From Panacagrimonas sp052387695 (lineage in GTDB: Bacteria; Pseudomonadota; Gammaproteobacteria; Nevskiales; Nevskiaceae), in the NCBI GenBank assembly GCA_052387695.1, contig JBQTIX010000076.1:1-64000 (forward strand): a stretch of 64,000 nt of DNA, written 5' to 3'. A model generated the notes under the pieces. It did no database searches. It saw nothing but the letters and a program-made list of their open reading frames with translations, and had not been told where the DNA came from. The translations under genes were made by a program, and so were the position numbers. Of the stretch, positions 25,242 to 34,047 are shown piece after piece (the first letter of the stretch is position 1; every line of letters starts with the position of its first letter).

Positions 25242-26861
25242 GTGGAAAACCTCGACTGGGAGCGTCTGGCGAATCAGCGGGCGGAGCGCGCAGTTGGCGT
25301 CCGCTCCGCGAGTACACCGGCAACGACAGTGGCCACGCTCGCGCAGGCGGCGGCTCGGGGTACGCCAGACGGCATTGCGTTCTTCGATGGTACGCAGACC
25401 CTCAGCTTCGGCGCGGCCTGGCAACAGGCCCGATATCTCGCCGCCTCGCTCTGGGAGTTGGGCCTGCGCCCCGGCGACGTCGTCAGCTTCCAGTTGCCCA
25501 ACTGGTCCGAGGCCGCGGTCATCAATCTCGCGTGCTGCCTGTGTGGACTCGTGTGCAACCCCGTGGTGCCGATCTACCGCGACGCCGAGCTGAGCATGAT
25601 TCTCGGCGACTGTCGCAGCCGCGCGTTCTTCGTGCCCGGTGAATGGCGCGGCGTGGATTACAGCGCGATGGCGCAGCGCGTGGCGGCCCAGGTGCCGTCT
25701 TTGAAGTTCATCGTCAATGTCCGCAGTCCGGGACTACACGACTACGGCGCGCTGGTCGAGGCGGGTTCCAAACTCTCCATCACGCTGCCGAACGTGGACG
25801 CGGATTCGGTGAAGCTGGTCATGTATACCTCGGGCACCACCGGCCCGGCCAAGGGCGTGTTGCACAGTCATCGCAGCCTGCCGGTCGCCATCGCCTCCAC
25901 CGTGCAGCACTGGGGCTGGCGACGCGGCGACACGCTGCTCATGCCCTCGCCGGTGACGCATATCACCGGCTACTGCATCGGTCTGGAGATGCCTTTCACC
26001 ACCGGCACGAGCACAGTCCTGATGGAGCGCTGGAACGCGCAGGATGCCGTGCGATTGATCGAGCAACATAAGATCGTCGGCACCGTGGGTGCCACGCCGT
26101 TCCTGCAGGAACTCTGCGAGGCGGTCGAGGCCTCCGGCGGCGAGCCGCTGCCCATCAAGGTCTTCGCCTGCGGCGGCGCCGCAGTGCCTGCCGACCTCAT
26201 TCTCAGGGCCGGCAAGCGGTTCAAGGGTTACGCCTGCCGGGTCTACGGATCGACCGAAGCGCCGCTGATCACTTTTGGCCGCAGGCAAGACGATTCCGAG
26301 GACATCGGCGCGCGCACCGACGGAAGAATCAACCACTACGAGTTGCGCATCGTCGATGCGCAAGACCGCGAGGTCGGACTTGGTGCCGAAGGCGAAATCC
26401 TGGCGCGCGGCGACGGCATGTTCCTCGGCTATGCGCATCCCGCCAACACGCGCGAGGCCTTCACCGAGGACGGCTTCTTCCGCACCGGCGACATCGGCTT
26501 TCGCGCCGCCGCCGACACCCTGACCATCACCGGCCGCAAGAAGGACCTCATCATCCGCGGCGGCGAGAACATCTCGGCCAAGGAGATCGAGGACGTGCTG
26601 CACCAGCACCCGCTGATCGTCGAGGCCAGCGTCGTGTCGGCGCCGCACGCGCGGATGGGCGAGAGCATCGCGGCCTATGTGCGGACTCGTGATGGGGTGC
26701 AGGTATCGGTCGAGGAATTGGCGGCATTCGTCCAGCATGCGGGCCTCGCGCGGCAGAAATGTCCGGAGCATGTTCGGGTCGTCGGCGAGCTTCCGCGTAC
26801 GGCATCGGGGAAGATCCGGAAGGATGTGCTGCGGGGGATGATTCGGGCGGATCTCGCCTAA
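25242..26861 (+). CDS. AMP-dependent acyl-CoA synthetase/ligase
   Basis: A 539-residue ANL-superfamily enzyme that activates a carboxylic acid as its CoA thioester. Motifs: P-loop YTSGTTGPAKGVLHSH, A5 YGSTEAP, A7/A8 TGDIGF and GRKKDLIIRGGENISAKEIE, and the catalytic Lys in RTASGKIRKD. Overall it looks like cyclohexanecarboxylate- or medium-chain-acid-CoA ligases, but the substrate is uncertain. The start is GTG 7 nt after the hydratase stop with aggcgg upstream, so the two form an operon. A 28-bp inverted repeat lies just after its end. Confidence 0.93.
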   Translation: MENLDWERLANQRAERAVGVRSASTPATTVATLAQAAARGTPDGIAFFDGTQTLSFGAAWQQARYLAASLWELGLRPGDVVSFQLPNWSEAAVINLACCLCGLVCNPVVPIYRDAELSMILGDCRSRAFFVPGEWRGVDYSAMAQRVAAQVPSLKFIVNVRSPGLHDYGALVEAGSKLSITLPNVDADSVKLVMYTSGTTGPAKGVLHSHRSLPVAIASTVQHWGWRRGDTLLMPSPVTHITGYCIGLEMPFTTGTSTVLMERWNAQDAVRLIEQHKIVGTVGATPFLQELCEAVEASGGEPLPIKVFACGGAAVPADLILRAGKRFKGYACRVYGSTEAPLITFGRRQDDSEDIGARTDGRINHYELRIVDAQDREVGLGAEGEILARGDGMFLGYAHPANTREAFTEDGFFRTGDIGFRAAADTLTITGRKKDLIIRGGENISAKEIEDVLHQHPLIVEASVVSAPHARMGESIAAYVRTRDGVQVSVEELAAFVQHAGLARQKCPEHVRVVGELPRTASGKIRKDVLRGMIRADLA

Positions 26862-26878
26862 AGCTGGAAAAAGCATTT

Positions 26879-27010
26879 GCCACGGATTACGCGGATGAAC
26901 GCGGATAAAGATCAACGGTTGGTTTCCTTTGTGATGCTCACCACGTCGGTGATTCGGCAGATCCACGTAAGGTTTTGTTTTGATCCGCGTTCATCCGCGT
27001 AATCCGTGGC
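26879..27010. repeat. palindromic repeat, family C (28-bp perfect inverted ends)
   Basis: Positions 26879-26906 and 26983-27010 are perfect 28-bp inverted repeats around a 76-bp core. The arms carry words such as ccgcgttcatccgcgtaatc that are familiar from dispersed repeats in several bacteria. Of the 323-bp gap, the part from 27011 to the fusion gene contains only a possible weak hairpin (ttggggttgg against ccccaaccc) and no gene. Confidence 0.88.
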
Positions 27011-27184
27011 CGACCGCATTTTTAAGGGCAACGGTGTTGTCATTGTGTTGGGGTTGGCTATGGCTCACCCGCACCTACACGCCGACACCCCAACCCGTTG
27101 CGAGACTCCCCAGATCGAGTGATAGCCAGATCGGTTGGCTAAGCCGATCCTTGATCGACGAATTCCGTCCTCAAGGGGCTTGCG

Positions 27185-29701
27185 ATGAACCACACCGTAA
27201 CCGTGCGCTACCTCGGCGGAGCCGAGAGGCGAATGAGTGTGGCGCCGGACCAGACCCTGCTCGAAGCGGCCGAGGCGAACGGGGTGCCGATTGTCAGCGA
27301 GTGCGAGAGCGGGATTTGCGGGACCTGTGTCGGGTCCTGCGTCTCAGGTCGCTACGAGATGGGCCGCGTCGAAGGGCTGAGCGAGGTGGAACGCGACGAG
27401 GGCAGGGTGCTGACCTGCCAGACCACGGTGCGGTCGGATTGCGTGCTGGAGTTGCAGTACCCGGTGGGTGATAACGCGGCGCGATTGCTGTCGGGCGAGG
27501 GCAGGGTGACGCAGGTCGAACGGGTTTCGTCGACGACGGCCCTGCTGCGGGTGGATGCCTCGGGCCTCGGCGAGGCCGTTACCTACAAGCCCGGGCAGTT
27601 CGCGCAGCTCAAGGTGCCGGGCACGCAGGAGTGGCGCAGTTACTCGTACGCGTACCCGGACAACGAGCGCGACGAACTGGAGTTCATCATTCGCCTGCTG
27701 CCCAAGGGTGCGATGTCGGACTACCTGCGCGGCACGGCCAAGGCAGGTGACCGGATCGAGTTGCGATGCAGCAAGGGTGGCTTTTATCTGCGGCCGATCA
27801 CGCGGCCGGTGGTTCTGGTGGCGGGGGGTACCGGTCTGTCGGCCATACTGGCGATGGCGGAGAGCCTCAAGGACGTGGTGCTCAGGCACCCGGTGACGCT
27901 GCTCCACGGCGTGACGCGCTTTGAGGATCTTTGCAAGCTCGACGAACTGCGCGAGCTGACGCAGAGCCAACCGAAGCTCCGCGTTCGGACCATCGTTGCG
28001 CAGCCGGACGCGCGATGGAGTGGCGCCGTGGGCGTGGTCACGGATTTTCTGGACGCTGGGATGCTCAATGACGGCGACGTCGATATTTATCTCTGCGGTC
28101 CTGCGGCGATGGTGGAGGTCACGCGCGAGTGGCTGACGCGCGCGGGCATTCATCGGGCCGGGTTGTATTTCGAGAAGTTCGTGCAGAGCGGTACGCGGCA
28201 GCGCGCGAGCGGGAGTCTGCAACTGGATCCGAAAACGCTGGACCTCGCGAAGATTGCTCGCGAGGGTCGCGGCACGGCGGTGGTGATCGGCGGCAGCATT
28301 GCGGGTATCGCAACGGCCAAGGTGCTGTGCGAGCGCTTCGAGAAGGTCATCGTGCTGGAGCAGGACGGGCAGCACGATCGTCGCGAGGGCCGGCCCGGCG
28401 CGGCGCAGGGCTGGCACCTGCATCACTTGCTCACTGCGGGGCAGCAGGAGATCGAGCGCATCTTCCCCGGCATCATCGACGACATGGTTCGCGAAGGTGC
28501 GTTCAAGGTGGACATGGCCGATCAATACCGGTTGCGCCTGGGCGGTTCGTGGAAGAAGCCCTGCAAGAGCGAGATCGAAATCGTGTGCGCCGGCCGGCCG
28601 TTGCTGGAATGGTGCGTGCGCCGGCGGCTCGACGCCGAGCCCAAGGTCCAATTTCACTACGATCGTCAGGTGCAGGATCTGATCTACGATCCGGCGAGCA
28701 ACACGGTGATCGGCGTTGCGGTGAATCAGGTGGATGGGCTGCGCGTGATTCCCGCGGAGTTCGTGGTCGATGCCTCGGGCAAGAACACGCGGCTGCCGGA
28801 GTTCATGGAGCGCATGGGTCTGGATGCGCCGGAACTGGAACAGGACATCCTCAACTGTTTCTATTCGACGATGTGGCACAAGGTGCCGCCGGAGCGGCAG
28901 TGGCAGGACAAGGTGATGGTCATCTGCTACGCGTATCGTCCGAACGAGGACACCTATTCCGCGCAGTACTACACGGACAGCAGCCGCAACATTCTTTCGA
29001 GCACGCTGGTTGCGTACAACTGTTACTCGCCGCCGCGCAACGCCGCAGAGTTCCGCGAGTTCGCCAGGCGCATGCCCTCGCCGGTGGCGGGAGAATTGTT
29101 CGACGGACTGGAGCCGGCCTCGCAGGTCTACAACTTCCGCAGCCCGAACATGCAGCGATACAAGTACGAGAAGCTGCGCCGCCTGCCGAACGCGCTGGTC
29201 GCCGTGGGTGACTCGTACACGAGCACCGATCCCGTTGCCGGTCTGGGGATGACGATCACCCTGCAGGAGGTCGCGCGCCTGCGCGAACTGCTCGCTTCCA
29301 ACGAGCCGACGAGTTCCGCACTACCCAAGCGCTATTACCGCGCAGTCAGCCGGATCGCCGACATGGCCTGGTTCGTCGTGCGCGAGCAGAACCTGCGCTT
29401 CCCGTGGATCAAGGATGTGGAGAAGAAACGGCCGTTCTATTTCCGCGGGCTGACCTGGTACATGGACAGAGTGGTGGAACTGGTGCACGACGATCTCGCT
29501 TCCTACCGCAAGTTTCTCGCGGTGGTGCACCTGGTCAAGCCCGCGACGACTCTGCTGACGCCTCCGATGATCGTTCGCGTCGTCGGCAAGTGGTTGCTCA
29601 CGAAGCTGATGGGGCGCAAGAGTCTTATCGAGCGGAACTTCGGCGGGTCGAGCGAGGCGGTGCCGAAAGTAACGGTGACGGGAGCCTCGACGCGCGCCTG
29701 A
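27185..29701 (+). CDS. fusion of 2Fe-2S ferredoxin/FAD/NAD(P)H reductase with an FAD-dependent monooxygenase
   Basis: 838 residues. Residues 1-95 are a plant-type ferredoxin with Cys40-x4-Cys45-x2-Cys48-x29-Cys78. Residues ~105-205 are a ferredoxin-reductase FAD domain (RSYSYA 151-156). Residues ~206-335 are the NAD(P) domain (GGTGLSA, YLCGP, terminal YFEKF), as in BenC-like dioxygenase reductases. From ~360 a second flavoprotein begins: VVIGGSIAGIATAKVL dinucleotide fold, RPGAAQGWHLHHLL, DASGKNTRLPEF, and VGDSYTSTDPVAGLGMT at about 672-688 (the GD motif). This half resembles squalene-epoxidase/aromatic-hydroxylase-type monooxygenases. A single chain could pass electrons from NAD(P)H to the oxygenating flavin. 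The ATG follows aaggggc. An epoxide hydrolase gene follows after 42 nt. The frame is continuous, so this is a true fusion. Substrate unknown. Confidence 0.9.
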   Translation: MNHTVTVRYLGGAERRMSVAPDQTLLEAAEANGVPIVSECESGICGTCVGSCVSGRYEMGRVEGLSEVERDEGRVLTCQTTVRSDCVLELQYPVGDNAARLLSGEGRVTQVERVSSTTALLRVDASGLGEAVTYKPGQFAQLKVPGTQEWRSYSYAYPDNERDELEFIIRLLPKGAMSDYLRGTAKAGDRIELRCSKGGFYLRPITRPVVLVAGGTGLSAILAMAESLKDVVLRHPVTLLHGVTRFEDLCKLDELRELTQSQPKLRVRTIVAQPDARWSGAVGVVTDFLDAGMLNDGDVDIYLCGPAAMVEVTREWLTRAGIHRAGLYFEKFVQSGTRQRASGSLQLDPKTLDLAKIAREGRGTAVVIGGSIAGIATAKVLCERFEKVIVLEQDGQHDRREGRPGAAQGWHLHHLLTAGQQEIERIFPGIIDDMVREGAFKVDMADQYRLRLGGSWKKPCKSEIEIVCAGRPLLEWCVRRRLDAEPKVQFHYDRQVQDLIYDPASNTVIGVAVNQVDGLRVIPAEFVVDASGKNTRLPEFMERMGLDAPELEQDILNCFYSTMWHKVPPERQWQDKVMVICYAYRPNEDTYSAQYYTDSSRNILSSTLVAYNCYSPPRNAAEFREFARRMPSPVAGELFDGLEPASQVYNFRSPNMQRYKYEKLRRLPNALVAVGDSYTSTDPVAGLGMTITLQEVARLRELLASNEPTSSALPKRYYRAVSRIADMAWFVVREQNLRFPWIKDVEKKRPFYFRGLTWYMDRVVELVHDDLASYRKFLAVVHLVKPATTLLTPPMIVRVVGKWLLTKLMGRKSLIERNFGGSSEAVPKVTVTGASTRA

Positions 29702-29743
29702 TCTCAGGCCCAGATACGCAAGCTCAACAACGAGGAGAACGGT

Positions 29744-30793
29744 ATGCCTAGAACGCACAGGATGCTCAAGGTCAACGGCGCGCGGATTCACGCGGTAGAA
29801 GAAGGCGAGGGGCCTCTGGTCTTGCTCATACACGGATTCCCGGAGTCCTGGTACTCGTGGCGACATCAGTTGACGGCGCTCGCGGCCGCGGGCTTCAAGG
29901 CCGTGGCCATCGACCAGCGCGGATACGGGCAGTCCTCCAAGTTTCGGGAGCAGTCCGAGTACCGGATATCCAAGCTCGTGGATGACGTGGTCAGTGTCAT
30001 CGAAAGCTATGGCCTCAAATCGGCTTTCGTCGTCGGTCACGACTGGGGTGCGCCGGTGGCCTGGACCTTCGCCTGGCTGTATCCGGAAAAATGCCGCGGC
30101 GTGGTTGGTGTCAGCGTTCCCTTTGCCGATCGCGCGCTGATCGGCTTGCCTGGCAGCCCCTTCGGCGAAAAGCGGCCACGGGACTATCACATCGAACTGG
30201 CCGGTCCCGGGAAGCAGTTCTACCAGGATTACTTTGCCGAACAGGCCGGCGTCATCACGGAGATCGAGGAGGACGTGCGCGGCTGGCTCAAGGGCATCAT
30301 GTGGACCGTGTCCGGGGATGCCATCGCCCCGCAGGTCGCGGCGGCCGTGGCTGCGGGCATGCCGGCCATGAGTCCGGTGGAGACGCTACGCAATGGCCCG
30401 CTCTGCCTGCCGCAGGGCGCGCGCCTGAAAGACGCCTTCGTGTATCCGGAAACGATGCCAGCCTGGTTGAGCGACGCGGATCTCGATTTCTACGCGGCGG
30501 AGTTCGAGCGCTCCGGTTTCGGTGGTCCGCTGAGTTACTACCACAACATCGACGCCAGCTGGCAGGACCTGGCGGGACAATCCGGCAGGCCGCTGACGCC
30601 GCCTGCGATGTTCATCGGCGGCGAGTTCGATGTGGGCACCATGTGGGGATACGAGGCCATCGCCAGGGCTGAGGAGCGCATGCCGAATTATCGCGGCACG
30701 CATATGCTCAGCGGCTGCGGCCACTGGATTCAGCAGGAGCGGCCGGAGGACACCAATCGACTGCTGATCGGCTTCCTTCGCGAGTTGAAGTGA
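29744..30793 (+). CDS. alpha/beta-fold epoxide hydrolase
   Basis: A 349-residue enzyme with the epoxide hydrolase hallmarks. HGFPESWYSWR provides the oxyanion region, VGHDWGAPVAW places the nucleophile at Asp100, LSYYHNI provides a lid tyrosine, GGEFDVGT the charge-relay Asp, and GCGHWIQQERPE the catalytic His. Soluble epoxide hydrolases use Asp, not Ser, as nucleophile, so this is distinct from esterases. The start is ATG at 29744 with cgaggag upstream. It is downstream of the flavin monooxygenase fusion, which implies it hydrolyses an epoxide made by that enzyme; this coupling is inference. Confidence 0.93.
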   Translation: MPRTHRMLKVNGARIHAVEEGEGPLVLLIHGFPESWYSWRHQLTALAAAGFKAVAIDQRGYGQSSKFREQSEYRISKLVDDVVSVIESYGLKSAFVVGHDWGAPVAWTFAWLYPEKCRGVVGVSVPFADRALIGLPGSPFGEKRPRDYHIELAGPGKQFYQDYFAEQAGVITEIEEDVRGWLKGIMWTVSGDAIAPQVAAAVAAGMPAMSPVETLRNGPLCLPQGARLKDAFVYPETMPAWLSDADLDFYAAEFERSGFGGPLSYYHNIDASWQDLAGQSGRPLTPPAMFIGGEFDVGTMWGYEAIARAEERMPNYRGTHMLSGCGHWIQQERPEDTNRLLIGFLRELK

Positions 30794-31478
30794 GACTTGC
30801 CGTGCGGTGATCGCAGGCTGACTGCTGACCCATACTTTCGGCGTGGCGTGACGGGCCTATCGAGGCGCATTCTGCCCGGAAGATAAGGCCGCGATGACCC
30901 CAAGGTAAAGAGTGCTATCGAGAGGCTTGCATTTCGATATTAATATGGTACCGTACAGTTAATCTGGATGGTCGCGACAGCTTCGTAAGCGTCATGATCT
31001 CCAAGATGCATCAATCCGACGAAGCGACCTACCAGCGTGCATCATTCACGTGTGGAGAGTCCGCAGTCAGCGGTTTATGAATGGCCCTGCAGAAGCGTGC
31101 AGCTATTGGCGACGACGGAGGAGGTTACGGTGCAGCATCTGCGGTTCCTGGCGGAAAATCGGTTGAAGCTCGGTATTCGCGTTCGCATGCGCCCGTCGGC
31201 TGCCCGTTGCGACCGTTCTGCCCTCCGTCTTGCCACAGGACGGAGCTTGGCTCCCGACTATTTACCGATCACCAGAGCTGCGTCTAAAATTTCATACGGA
31301 CCCGTACTTGTTTTGCGGGCTCCATGTTCCGCATGGCGCCATACGCACTACGCCGAAAAGCCTCAAGCCGCGAAGCGATTCACCGTCAAGTCGTTCCAGT
31401 TCGAGTCGCGGTTTGCATAGCAGGTCGAGTCGGAGGCCTTCGGCAACCTGAACGTTGTATCCATTGGAGGTTGAACAC
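30794..31478 (+). other. 685-bp gap and long leader before the DUF1329 cluster
   Basis: No gene is supported here. Short open frames (for example 31037-31420) lack a ribosome site and any recognisable composition. The AT-rich patch 30931-30960 contains the candidate operator, so transcription may start near 30960 and leave a leader of about 500 nt. I did not find a convincing riboswitch fold by eye. Confidence 0.5.
30947..30956. promoter_or_regulatory. candidate operator GGTACCGTAC upstream of the DUF1329/RND cluster
   Basis: Ten bases are identical to 16644-16653, embedded in an AT-rich stretch (gatattaatat upstream, gttaatc downstream) that stands out from the GC-rich surroundings and looks like a promoter. 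The first gene starts 520 bp downstream. Confidence 0.4.
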
Positions 31479-32876
31479 ATGCGCATCAGAAAGTACGATT
31501 TTGATTACAGCCGTCGCGAATTCGCGAAGAAGGTGGCAGCAGGCGCCGGCGGTGGTTTGCTGGCTCCGCTGTGGCCCACGATCGTCAACTCGGGCGAAGT
31601 CAGCAAGGCCTATCCCGACGAAGTCACGTCCATCGAGCTGCAGACCAAGGGCAAGGTCAAGGTCGGCGACGTCATCACCCAGGCGAACGTCGAGCACGTC
31701 AAGCACCTGATCGATCCGATCATGTTCAAGCAGATTTCGGAGATGGGTCGCCGGCTCAGGATCCGTGCCCCAACCAAGGACGTCGCGGAGCTGTTCCCTC
31801 ACTCCTACCTCCAGGCCACGCTGAAGAACGCCGGCAAGGCGAGCTTTGACGCCACCGGCAACGTGGTGGAGACGGCGACGGGCGGACCCTGGATCGGTGG
31901 CAACGCTTTCGCGGATGTCAAGACCGGCCAGGAAGGTGTCGCCAACCTGACCTTGAGCTGGGGTCGTCACGACCTGTCGCAGTACGCCGTGCGTTCCTAT
32001 TCCAACAACCCGGACGGCTCGCCGGCCTACACCTATGACCTGTACTGGACGGAGCTGAACACCACAGCCCGCACGGAAGGCGCTCCGGTGTTTGAGGGTT
32101 TGAAGGACATGCTGCGCTTCCAGTCGGTGTTCTTCACCGCGCCGCAGGAGCAGGCCGGTGCCTCGTTCCTGGTGCCCTGGTACTACGATCAGCGCAAGTT
32201 CCCGGACATCTACGGCTACCTGCCGCAGTTCCGTCGCGTACGTCAGTTCCCCGCCAACCAGCGCTTCGAGCCGATCGTTCCGGGTCTGTCCTTCTTCCTG
32301 TCGGATGCCTGGGGTGCGGGCGACCCGATGCTGACCTGGGGCAATACCAAGATCGTCAGCCGTGGTCCGGCTCTGGCGGCGCTGGGCGGCAACTATCGCG
32401 GCAAGTCGCACGCGAACTGGGAAAACCAGTCCTGGCACGGTGGTCCCAAGGGCCGCTCGTTCATGGAATATACGGTTGAGCTGGTTCCCGAAGCGATCCA
32501 GATCGAGTCCGAGCCCACCGGTTATCCGCGTGCGCCCGTCGGCAAGAAGAGGATTGCGGTGGATGCGCGCAACGGCATGCTGATCCAGTACGTTACGTAC
32601 GATCGCCGAGGAACGCTGTGGAAACAGGTGGATGCTGCGTTCGGCCCGCAGATCGAAGGCGATTTCATCAACAAGGATCGCACCGGCCATCCGCACTGGT
32701 CCTGGACCAACGTGGTGTTCCACGACATCCAGTCCAACCGTATCGATCTGTTCAACCACTGCAAGCAGATTGCCGGCGGCTACAAGAGCCAGTACGAAGC
32801 ACCCGATGGCGACGAGAAGGCGATTCGCGATAAGTTCTGCACGCAGGCGGCCATCGCGCGTCTCGGCGCGGTGTAA
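31479..32876 (+). CDS. DUF1329 envelope protein, copy 1, with Tat-like signal
   Basis: A 465-residue protein. The N-terminus has a twin-arginine motif YSRREFAKKVAAGAGGG followed by a hydrophobic stretch, suggesting Tat export. The mature part matches DUF1329 (GEVSKAYPDEVTSIE, LRFQSVFFTAPQ, WYYDQRKFPDIYGYLPQFRR, WGAGDPMLTWGN, C-terminal WSWTNVVFHDIQ). DUF1329 is thought to have a LolA/LolB-like lipid-binding fold and is repeatedly found with DUF1302 and RND proteins. Start at ATG 31479 with ggagg eight bases upstream. A diverged second copy is at 36380. It is first of a five-gene cluster. Confidence 0.88.
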   Translation: MRIRKYDFDYSRREFAKKVAAGAGGGLLAPLWPTIVNSGEVSKAYPDEVTSIELQTKGKVKVGDVITQANVEHVKHLIDPIMFKQISEMGRRLRIRAPTKDVAELFPHSYLQATLKNAGKASFDATGNVVETATGGPWIGGNAFADVKTGQEGVANLTLSWGRHDLSQYAVRSYSNNPDGSPAYTYDLYWTELNTTARTEGAPVFEGLKDMLRFQSVFFTAPQEQAGASFLVPWYYDQRKFPDIYGYLPQFRRVRQFPANQRFEPIVPGLSFFLSDAWGAGDPMLTWGNTKIVSRGPALAALGGNYRGKSHANWENQSWHGGPKGRSFMEYTVELVPEAIQIESEPTGYPRAPVGKKRIAVDARNGMLIQYVTYDRRGTLWKQVDAAFGPQIEGDFINKDRTGHPHWSWTNVVFHDIQSNRIDLFNHCKQIAGGYKSQYEAPDGDEKAIRDKFCTQAAIARLGAV

Positions 32877-32958
32877 AAGTCGGTATAAGTTTTAAATAAT
32901 GAGTACGCCGCCTCGGTCGGACGCAATGCCGGTCGAGGCGGCACTACAGGAGGAGAGG

Positions 32959-33972
32959 ATGAGGCTGTCAATGAGGCGAAGTCTGCTTTGGGTGGCAACC
33001 GGCTGCTTCGCTCTGTTGTTGGGAGGTGCCGCTGTCGCTGCGGCCGAGTCCGGGGCAGGCCAGAAGCTGATCAAGACGCTGTCGGCCGGGATTCCGCACG
33101 ACGCGTTTTTCGGTATCAGTTTCGATGCGGGCAAAGGTGTGGCGGTAGGCGCCGGTGGCGTCATTCAAATTTCTTCCGATGCGGGCGCGACCTGGACTCC
33201 GGTCAAGCATGGCTTGACGTCGCTTGCCTTGCTGGCGGTGGACAAGCGGGGCTCGCATACGGTTGCAGTCGGGCAGACGGGACTGGTGATGATCGAAGAA
33301 GCGCCCGGCAAGTGGGCCAAGATCGATCCCGGCGTGGTCAATCGACTGTTCTCGGTGAGCGTCAACAGCAGCGGACTGGTGGCCGCGGTCGGCGAGTTCG
33401 GTGCGGTCCTGAAATCGCTCGATGGCGGGCGCACCTGGACTTCGATGGCTCCCGATTGGGCGCAGTTTGCGGATGCCGAAACCTTCGGTACGGGCGAGCC
33501 CAGCATGTATGCCGCGTATGTCGGTGAATCGGGCGAAATCACGATCGCGGGGGAGTACGGCGTGATGCTGCGCTCCAACGATCAGGGCGCCTCCTGGAAG
33601 GTGCTCAGGAAGCTCACACCTGGAACCCCCACCCTGTTCGCAATCCTCATATCGGCCGAAGGGCAGGGCAACAGCTACGCGGTTGGGCAGGAGGGCGAAC
33701 TGCTTATTTCAGCCGATAACGGTCTGACCTGGGGTCGATGCACGACGAACACGCGTTCCAACTTCCTCGGCATCGCGGCCTCTCCTAATGGACAGGTGGT
33801 GGTGACCGGCATGCGCGTGATGCTGCACAGCAGTAATTCCGGCGTGACCTGGGAGGCGGTGGAAGAGGGCGACACCTTGACGGACTGGTATCAGGCTGTG
33901 CGATTGGAGAGTACGTCGGACCGGATCATCGCCGTAGGTCATTCGGGCCGGATTATCCAGGTGGGTAGCTGA
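32959..33972 (+). CDS. exported YCF48/BNR-repeat beta-propeller protein
   Basis: A 337-residue protein. A signal peptide (LLWVATGCFALLLGGAAVAAA) precedes a beta-propeller of at least five Asp-box repeats: ISSDAGATW, KSLDGGRTW, RSNDQGASW, ISADNGLTW and HSSNSGVTW. YCF48/HCF136-like proteins assist photosystem II assembly in phototrophs. In heterotrophic gammaproteobacteria they accompany RND/DUF1302/DUF1329 genes with unknown role, probably as a periplasmic scaffold. The start is ATG at 32959 with aggagg five bases upstream; the ORF can be read from 32899 but would bury the signal. Confidence 0.9.
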   Translation: MRLSMRRSLLWVATGCFALLLGGAAVAAAESGAGQKLIKTLSAGIPHDAFFGISFDAGKGVAVGAGGVIQISSDAGATWTPVKHGLTSLALLAVDKRGSHTVAVGQTGLVMIEEAPGKWAKIDPGVVNRLFSVSVNSSGLVAAVGEFGAVLKSLDGGRTWTSMAPDWAQFADAETFGTGEPSMYAAYVGESGEITIAGEYGVMLRSNDQGASWKVLRKLTPGTPTLFAILISAEGQGNSYAVGQEGELLISADNGLTWGRCTTNTRSNFLGIAASPNGQVVVTGMRVMLHSSNSGVTWEAVEEGDTLTDWYQAVRLESTSDRIIAVGHSGRIIQVGS

Positions 33973-34047
33973 AGCGTTGCATAGCTGGGTGAGTATCGGA
34001 CGATTGCTGGGCTCATTTCATAAAAACTAGCTGGAGGGAAGGAAATC

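Noticed and set aside
26980..27471. 163-codon open frame before and into the oxygenase fusion
   Set aside because: It begins inside the 28-bp inverted repeat and overlaps the ferredoxin domain in another frame.
31037..31420. 127-codon open frame in the long leader before DUF1329
   Set aside because: Weak start context, Arg/Ser/Ala-rich composition and no recognised domain. It overlaps several other equally long frames.
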